The position numbers and the translations under genes are program-made. Positions 7,443 through 11,976 of a stretch of 11,976 nucleotides of DNA are shown here, piece after piece; the first letter of the stretch is position 1; every line of letters begins with the position of its first letter. The stretch is from the NCBI GenBank assembly GCA_945827465.1, contig CALZOH010000092.1:1-11976 (forward strand), given 5' to 3'. This DNA comes from an uncultured Prevotellaceae bacterium (GTDB lineage: Bacteria > Bacteroidota > Bacteroidia > Bacteroidales > Bacteroidaceae). The notes beneath the pieces are model-generated. The model made no database searches. It was not told the DNA's origin and was given only the letters and a program-made list of their open reading frames with translations.

Positions 7443-7486
7443 GAATGTCCGCGTTGCTTGCATGATTCTTGGCAACGCGGACATTC
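7443..7486. repeat. 15-bp perfect inverted repeat after dnaA
   Basis: The arms at 7443-7457 and 7472-7486 are perfectly complementary over 15 bp (arm GAATGTCCGCGTTGC, read on the minus strand) around a 14-nt loop. It begins 28 nt past the dnaA stop codon, the usual place for a terminator. On the minus strand, however, it is followed by ACAAAAAAAG rather than a run of T. On the plus strand the T-run precedes the hairpin, so neither strand gives a classic intrinsic terminator. It also occupies the -33 position of the next promoter. It could act as a U-tract-less terminator, an mRNA 3' stabiliser, or an operator. Confidence 0.85.
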
Positions 7487-7514
7487 CTGAAACGATAGGC
7501 AGCTGATGGTAGTG

Positions 7515-8909
7515 TTACCGTTTCAATATTTCGCGTTCAATGTTCTCGACTTCCGCTCGGAAGTTTTTGTCAACACTGATACGCCTTTCGATAGTGCTGC
7601 ATGCGTGCAGTACGGTGGAATGATCTCTTCTTCCAATAATCACCCCAATCTGGGAAGAAGAAAGATTGGTATATTTCTGCGTGAGGTACATCGCCACTTG
7701 ACGCGCCAGTACGATTCCTTGTTTGCGGCTGGCCGACATGACTTCCTTATTGGTGATGTGGTAATACTTGCATACCTTGTTCACAATGCAGTCGGGCGAA
7801 ATGGGGTCGTTGTTCACATTGACAGTGCGTGCAATGGTTTTAGTGGCTAAGTCGATGTCGACATCGCAGTCATAGGCCACCGAGTAGGCCAGCAAAGACG
7901 AGATGACGCCCTCCAGTTCGCGAATGCTTCCCGTCACATTGTTGGCAATGTAATTAATCACATTTTTGGGGAAGGGAAGCCCTTCGCGTGAAATGCGGTT
8001 CTCCAAGATGTCCAACCTCAACCGGGTGTTGGGCCTTTCGAGTTCGGCAATGATACCCCAATTGAAGCGCGTCACCAACCGTTCCTGCATTCCTTCCAAC
8101 ATGACGGGCGGACGGTCGCAAGTGATGACCAGTTGTCGGTGGTTGTGCTGCAGGTGATTGAAGATGTTGAAAAAGGCTTCCTGCGTGGCTTTCTTTCCGG
8201 CAAACTCCTGAATATCGTCCACAATCAACATGTCGATGGACTGATAGAAGTTCATGAAGTCGTTGAACTTGTTGGTACGTACCGACTCGGTGTATTGTAT
8301 TTGCAGCAGATTGGCCGAAAGGTAGAGCACTCGTTTATTGGGATGCAGCTCTTTGGTCTTGGCTCCGATGGCATTGGCCAGGTGAGTCTTTCCCACGCCT
8401 GATGCTCCGAAAATGAAGATGGGGTTGAAGGCGTCCTGGAACTTTTCGGCAATGGTCAAGCCGATTCGACGCGGAAACTTGTTGCTGTCGCCCTCAATGA
8501 AGTTCTCAAAGGTGTACAGCGGGTTCAAGTTCGGGTTTAAGTCTTCGGGAACTTGCGTGAAGATCTCATTGATGAAATCCGGAGCGGTGCGTCGCTTGGC
8601 GCCGTCGGCTCTTCCCAAAGTCGGTCCGCTGATGATGATATCCGTTGAGGGGTTGGCGCTGTCGGTCTTGACAATGTAGCTGAGCAGCACCCCTTGACCG
8701 TAGATTTTGATGATGGCCGATTTCAGGATATTGGAGAAATGGGCGTCCCAGTATTCCGGAAAGAATTGTGTAGGAACAATGATACGCAGTTTCTTTCCGT
8801 CAAATTGGTCAAACTTGGCGGGAACGAACCAGGTATTAAACGATTGTTCTCCAATATTATCTTTGATGTATTGAAGAAAATCTGCCCATTGTTTTTCTGT
8901 TTTGGTCAT
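7515..8909 (-). CDS. dnaA: Chromosomal replication initiator DnaA
   Basis: This 464-residue AAA+ initiator binds DnaA boxes at the origin and melts DNA for helicase loading. Domain I covers about 1-80 (KQWADFLQYIKDNIGEQSFNTWF) and is followed by a short, poorly conserved domain II. The AAA+ domain runs from about 131, with LYTFENFIEG, Walker A GASGVGKTHLA (Lys174, Thr175), Walker B LIVDDIQ (about 228-234), the arginine-finger region ERLVTRF (Arg281) and sensor 2 GSIRELEG (Arg330). Domain IV has the DNA-binding helix-turn-helix, LARQVAMYL to GRRDHSTVLHA (about 401-437). All key residues are present and length is normal. The start at 8909 is supported by the domain I sequence. No dnaN or gyrB is adjacent. 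The gene is separated from the upstream MCE gene by 141 bp of AT-rich DNA. Confidence 0.98.
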   Translation of the reverse strand: MTKTEKQWADFLQYIKDNIGEQSFNTWFVPAKFDQFDGKKLRIIVPTQFFPEYWDAHFSNILKSAIIKIYGQGVLLSYIVKTDSANPSTDIIISGPTLGRADGAKRRTAPDFINEIFTQVPEDLNPNLNPLYTFENFIEGDSNKFPRRIGLTIAEKFQDAFNPIFIFGASGVGKTHLANAIGAKTKELHPNKRVLYLSANLLQIQYTESVRTNKFNDFMNFYQSIDMLIVDDIQEFAGKKATQEAFFNIFNHLQHNHRQLVITCDRPPVMLEGMQERLVTRFNWGIIAELERPNTRLRLDILENRISREGLPFPKNVINYIANNVTGSIRELEGVISSLLAYSVAYDCDVDIDLATKTIARTVNVNNDPISPDCIVNKVCKYYHITNKEVMSASRKQGIVLARQVAMYLTQKYTNLSSSQIGVIIGRRDHSTVLHACSTIERRISVDKNFRAEVENIEREILKR

Positions 8910-8945
8910 ATTGGAATCGGCCTATTGTTTAGGTGAAATTGTCTG

Positions 8946-8976
8946 CAAAATTGCGACTTTTTTTTTGTTCCGGCAA
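8946..8976 (-). promoter_or_regulatory. Probable dnaA promoter
   Basis: TTG (8974-8976) is followed after 20 nt by CAATTTTG (8946-8953), which differs from TAnnTTTG only at its first base. The box ends 36 nt before the dnaA ATG at 8909. The spacing is right, but the imperfect box lowers confidence. Confidence 0.45.
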
Positions 8977-9050
8977 GCTACTTTTTTACTTCTCGAAAAT
9001 ATATTTTGCAAATGGTTATGATTAAACCGATTGTATCCGAAAAATATTTT

Positions 9051-9953
9051 TTACTTGTCTTTCTTCCCGAAAAGGGAGAAGTGAACATAGCGTTTCGGAT
9101 GTCCTTTGAGGTCTGTCAAAAGGGCGTCGGTAGAGGTGAGAACCTGTGTTAGACCGTCGTAGATTTGCCTGTCGTTGAGCAGAAGCCCGATATTGTTGTC
9201 GTTGGAATTGATTTTCTCGTTTAGAGACGCTGTGAAAGCCTTGACTTCTTCAATCGTGGCGTTTACGTTGGCAATGGTTCCGGCGTAGTCAACATCTTTG
9301 AGTTTGGCCGTCATGGTCTCTACGTTGTCGCCAATGCGATTCATCTTGGCCGTCAACTGCGGCAGGTCTTTCCCCATCAGTTTGTTCAGCTCATTCGTGG
9401 TTTGCTTCAGGTTGGACGTGATTTCGGCCGTATTGTGCAGCGTTTCGGTCAAAGCCTCGTCGGCCAGCAGCGCATTGATGGCTCCCATGATGGAGTCTAA
9501 CTTCGGCAGCATCTGTTCAATCTTGGGGATCATGTTCCCGGCCTGTTCCAATGCGCCGAGATAAGGAGCGCCCGTGAGCGAGTCGCCGGGTTGAAGAAAC
9601 GTATCAGAGGGTTTGAACCGAAGATTCATCGTGGTGGTTCCCAACATGCTCGAAACCAAATCGGCCGTACAGCCTTTGGGAAGCTTCATGTGCTGATCGA
9701 TGTCGATTCTCACGATAATCCTACCCGGATGGTCGTAGTCATAACGGATGTCTTGCACGGTTCCGACCGGATAGCCGCCCGCATATACCGGATTGTTCTT
9801 GGAAAGACCGGTGATATCATTGAAGACGACGTAGTAGGTACTACTGGTCTTGAACAGGTTGATTCCCTTGAGGAAATTAATCCCGTAAAATAGCAGGGCC
9901 ACCGCTACGATGGCTGTCAAAGCTATCTTGATTTCTTTGCTGAATTTCTTCAT
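9051..9953 (-). CDS. MCE/MlaD-family lipid-transport protein
   Basis: This 300-residue protein has an MCE (MlaD) domain. Such proteins bind lipids in the periplasm and, with MlaE/MlaF-type permease and ATPase, move phospholipids between membranes. A single N-terminal membrane anchor lies at about 9-30 (IALTAIVAVALLFYGINFL). The MCE domain spans about 39-115, with FNDITGLSKNNPVYAGGYPV and the SSMLGTTTMNLRF strand. A long amphipathic helical region (about 135-260) follows, probably a coiled coil. The C terminus is basic and short. The start is 31 bp after the amidase stop, so the two are probably co-transcribed. No mlaE or mlaF partner is in the window. The role in lipid transport is inferred from the family. 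Confidence 0.93.
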   Translation of the reverse strand: MKKFSKEIKIALTAIVAVALLFYGINFLKGINLFKTSSTYYVVFNDITGLSKNNPVYAGGYPVGTVQDIRYDYDHPGRIIVRIDIDQHMKLPKGCTADLVSSMLGTTTMNLRFKPSDTFLQPGDSLTGAPYLGALEQAGNMIPKIEQMLPKLDSIMGAINALLADEALTETLHNTAEITSNLKQTTNELNKLMGKDLPQLTAKMNRIGDNVETMTAKLKDVDYAGTIANVNATIEEVKAFTASLNEKINSNDNNIGLLLNDRQIYDGLTQVLTSTDALLTDLKGHPKRYVHFSLFGKKDK

Positions 9954-9984
9954 CCTATGTTTGCTTTTTTAGACGTGATCGTGA

Positions 9985-11292
9985 TTAAGGCTTTTGTCTC
10001 TTCAGGGCATCTTGAACAGAGATTTGTTCTTTGCCGCTAAAGGCTACGATGAAACAATCGGGGAATTTATCCAGAATGGTTTTCCTGAGCTGGCTGATCT
10101 CTCGATACGACGACGTAGATCCGTAGGTGTATTTGTAGATGTTTTTATCCATAAAATAACCTACGTCTTTCAGTCCTTTCAGTTGACTGGCATCCTGGCG
10201 GAGTTGTCGTGACGCTGTCAGTATTTGTATCTTGAACACGACGGCCTGATTGTCGGCCTCGGCTGTTTCTGCCGGCTTGTCGGTTTCTGCCTGGGCCTTC
10301 TCTGATGTCTCAGTCGTTTTGTCGACTCCGGTCGCTTCTTTCGGTTCTTTAGCTGCAGGAGCCACTTCTTGCTTTTCTTCAGCCTGTGCTGCTTCTTTCG
10401 GAGCCGTTTCTTTTTTCTCCTGATTGGAGCCAATCACCGGTTGCGGCTCTTCCGTTTCCTCGGTTTCTTTTGTTGGTTCGGTCTTAGATTCGGAGGCTGA
10501 AAGGGTCGGTGTCTTAGTGCGGGTTTGTTTGTTCTTGTATTCAACAAAACCGTTGTAGATGCTTTGTGCCAACTTGTTAATGCCATCGGCTGAGTTCAGA
10601 TATCTTTCTTCGCTGGGCGTGGTGATGAAGCCAAGCTCGGTCAGTACACTGGGCATGGACGTTTCTCTCAGCACCAAAAAACCGGCCTGATGAACTCCTT
10701 TGTTGGGGCGCCCCACGCTGGCGTATTGCTTTTGAATGGCGTTGGCCAGTTCTGCACTCTGTTTCATATACTGATCTTGCATGAAATCAAATATGATGTA
10801 GCTTTCTGCAGAATTGGGATTGAAGCCGGCATAACGTTCACGATAGTTTTGTTCATACAAGATAACGGAATTCTCTCGTTTGGCAACTTCCAAGTTCTCA
10901 CCTGCGCGTGCCATACCCAATGAATAGGTTTCTGAACCCGTCATTTGCTTGCCTTTTGCCAAAGCATTGGTGTGAACAGAGATGAATAGATCGGCTTTCG
11001 CCTTGTTCGCGATATTAGCTCGTTCGTCCAACGGGATGAAGACGTCCGTTTTGCGGGTGTAGATGACTTTTACGTCGGGACAATTACTTTCAATCAGCTT
11101 ACCTACCTTTAGTACAACGTTCAGGTTGATGTTCTTCTCTTTTGAATAAGTACCCAGTGCTCCCGGATCTTTACCGCCGTGACCGGCATCGAGGATGAGT
11201 ACAAAGTCTTTGGCGTGCACGTTAAGCGGTGCAAGGAACAAGAGGTTGATGCCAACCAATAAGAAGTAGATAAGTTTTGATGTATGTCGCAT
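9985..11292 (-). CDS. Exported N-acetylmuramoyl-L-alanine amidase with SPOR domain
   Basis: This is a 435-residue Amidase_3 (AmiC-like) zinc hydrolase, which cleaves the bond between N-acetylmuramic acid and the peptide stem, typically to split peptidoglycan at division. A signal peptide spans about 1-27 and ends LNVHA. The catalytic domain is about 29-255. Likely zinc ligands are His38 (DAGHGG), Glu52 (SKEKN) and His107 (ISVHTNA), with catalytic Glu219 (LTELGF). A Glu-, Lys-, Thr- and Ala-rich linker follows (about 257-349). The C-terminal segment (about 351-425, FKIQILTAS to FIVAFSG) is a SPOR-type domain, which binds denuded septal glycan. The start at 11292 is preferred over an in-frame ATG at 11424, because a promoter box at 11320-11327 lies between them and the signal peptide starts there. 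Confidence 0.94.
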   Translation of the reverse strand: MRHTSKLIYFLLVGINLLFLAPLNVHAKDFVLILDAGHGGKDPGALGTYSKEKNINLNVVLKVGKLIESNCPDVKVIYTRKTDVFIPLDERANIANKAKADLFISVHTNALAKGKQMTGSETYSLGMARAGENLEVAKRENSVILYEQNYRERYAGFNPNSAESYIIFDFMQDQYMKQSAELANAIQKQYASVGRPNKGVHQAGFLVLRETSMPSVLTELGFITTPSEERYLNSADGINKLAQSIYNGFVEYKNKQTRTKTPTLSASESKTEPTKETEETEEPQPVIGSNQEKKETAPKEAAQAEEKQEVAPAAKEPKEATGVDKTTETSEKAQAETDKPAETAEADNQAVVFKIQILTASRQLRQDASQLKGLKDVGYFMDKNIYKYTYGSTSSYREISQLRKTILDKFPDCFIVAFSGKEQISVQDALKRQKP

Positions 11293-11319
11293 TAGGATAT
11301 TTAGTCGTTTCTTGGTTTG

Positions 11320-11327
11320 CAAAAGTA
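11320..11327 (-). promoter_or_regulatory. -7 box of the amidase-MCE operon promoter
   Basis: TACTTTTG on the minus strand is an exact TAnnTTTG box ending 27 nt before the amidase ATG. The nearest upstream TTTG is 26 nt away, longer than the usual 19-21, so the -33 element is weak or absent. Confidence 0.55.
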
Positions 11328-11380
11328 CGATATTTCTTTTATCCTGACCTCCACAAAAGAAAGAGATTTTGAAAAGGGAG

Positions 11381-11677
11381 TCATTTTTGATACTGGTTGG
11401 CGGCTTGGTCACGTTCGCGGTCACGTTGGCGTTTTTCCTTCATATCGGCGATAGTGGCATCGTCAAGGATGACGATGGCTTTTCGGTTGATGGCTGCTTG
11501 CAAGTCCTCTTCGCCGAAGGCTTTTCCCTGTTCGTTGAAGTCGGAAATGTTGAATTCGTACTTCACCCTCAATTGGTGCCGGATGTTCTTTTGTTGATAA
11601 CGGGTACCGCTGTTTTTTAAGCGGAGCAGTTTACTGATAGCAGCAATTTCGCTTGCAGAGAACTTATTTCTTCCCAT
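11381..11677 (-). CDS. Small conserved-looking hypothetical protein
   Basis: This 98-residue, charged, soluble protein opens MGRNKFSASEIAAISKLLRL and continues with basic and aromatic residues (RYQQKNIRHQLRVKYEFNIS). A FGEEDLQAAI helix and a short IVILDD strand follow, and the tail is very charged (KEKRQRDRERDQAA). The first 60 residues look like a helical, possibly nucleic-acid-binding fold, but I do not recognise a named domain and assign no function. The pattern is familiar from small uncharacterised Bacteroidales proteins, an impression that was not verified. It ends 88 bp before the amidase start, and the amidase has its own promoter box, so it is probably a separate unit. No strong promoter is visible close to its ATG; the nearest exact TAnnTTTG (TACTTTTG at 11798-11805) would give a leader of more than 100 nt. 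Confidence 0.8.
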   Translation of the reverse strand: MGRNKFSASEIAAISKLLRLKNSGTRYQQKNIRHQLRVKYEFNISDFNEQGKAFGEEDLQAAINRKAIVILDDATIADMKEKRQRDRERDQAANQYQK

Positions 11678-11840
11678 TTCAGTGTCTGTTTGATGTTATA
11701 AATATAATAGGTATGTTGCGGATAGATGCCAATACGCGAAGGAGAGAAGGTTTCCGACGAGCATCTGTCAATCCATGATGATTTGAGAAAATCACCGCAA
11801 AAGTACGATTTTTACGATGAATCGTCCGCTGTTTTTCCCC
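11678..11840. other. Intergenic DNA upstream of the small gene
   Basis: Together with the two REP-like units, this forms a 299-bp stretch without a credible gene. Besides the TACTTTTG box at 11798-11805 on the minus strand I see no operator, RNA gene or terminator. A 70-codon plus-strand frame (11726-11938) runs into the repeats and is not credible. Confidence 0.6.
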
Positions 11841-11890
11841 GAACAACCGTAGGGGCGTATCGCATACGCCCTAAAATGAGCGGAAATGAA
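11841..11890. repeat. REP-like element, copy A
   Basis: This 50-bp unit contains GTAG (11849-11852) immediately followed by an 8-bp perfect hairpin, GGGCGTAT (11853-11860) and ATACGCCC (11864-11871), with a 3-nt CGC loop. Its flanks, GAAC before and AAATGAGCG after, are shared with copy B. A GTAG tetranucleotide at the foot of a short palindrome is the hallmark of REP elements mobilised by RAYT (TnpA-REP) transposases. No such transposase is in the window. Confidence 0.85.
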
Positions 11891-11926
11891 ACCAACACAT
11901 ACCCCAATAAATCATCGTATTTAACC

Positions 11927-11976
11927 GAACAGGTGTAGGGGCGTATCGCATACGCCCTGAAATGAGCGAAAATGAA
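11927..11976. repeat. REP-like element, copy B
   Basis: This is a direct repeat of copy A, 86 bp downstream, identical at 45 of 50 positions. GTAG (11935-11938) and the hairpin (11939-11946 with 11950-11957) are perfectly conserved; the differences lie outside them. It ends at the window edge, so a larger cluster may continue beyond. The 36 bp between the copies hold nothing else recognisable. Confidence 0.85.

Noticed and set aside
8910..9050. Replication origin (oriC) next to dnaA
   Set aside because: No cluster of DnaA boxes was found; the best matches to TTATCCACA here are about 6 of 9. dnaA is often not at the origin in Bacteroidota.
11293..11424. Upstream in-frame extension of the amidase to 11424
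   Set aside because: It would place 44 residues before the signal peptide, span the -7 box and overlap the upstream gene.
11726..11938. 70-codon plus-strand frame at the right end
   Set aside because: It runs into the REP-like repeats, has no domain, and lies opposite the transcription direction of every other gene.

Overview
All ten recognisable genes in this window lie on the minus strand, so it is read from high to low coordinates. Gene content and promoter style point to a Bacteroidota (order Bacteroidales) chromosome. The evidence is a DUF4494 protein, a protein resembling DUF6261, a SPOR-tailed amidase beside an MCE protein, and Bacteroidota-type promoters (TTG, about 20 bp, then TAnnTTTG) upstream of several genes. 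Genus is not resolved; a Prevotella-like relative is only an inference.

Layout, in direction of transcription. (1) 11976-11678: intergenic DNA with two 50-bp direct repeats, each a GTAG-headed REP-like hairpin. (2) 11677-11381: a 98-residue protein of unknown function. (3) 11292-9051: an exported SPOR-domain N-acetylmuramoyl-L-alanine amidase, then a membrane-anchored MCE/MlaD-type protein 31 bp downstream. (4) 8909-7515: dnaA, followed by a 15-bp perfect inverted repeat that lacks a U-tract. (5) 7394-3706: a probable four-gene operon (DUF4494 protein, YggS-type PLP-binding protein, PLP aminotransferase, FtsX/LolE-type permease) with gaps of 36, 43 and 28 bp. (6) 3570-1111: a stand-alone TonB-dependent receptor with its own promoter and terminator. 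(7) 1002-214: a probable DUF6261 protein with its own promoter and terminator. (8) 126-1: three tandem copies of a 42-bp repeat that reach the window edge.

The genes are mostly housekeeping: replication initiation, PLP handling, amino-acid metabolism, peptidoglycan splitting, and lipid or lipoprotein transport. The receptor is the main accessory-type gene. I found no CRISPR array, rRNA, tRNA, prophage or complete insertion sequence, and no convincing new multi-gene system. The most unusual material is non-coding: the 42-bp tandem array, the GTAG-headed REP pair, and the U-tract-less hairpin after dnaA.
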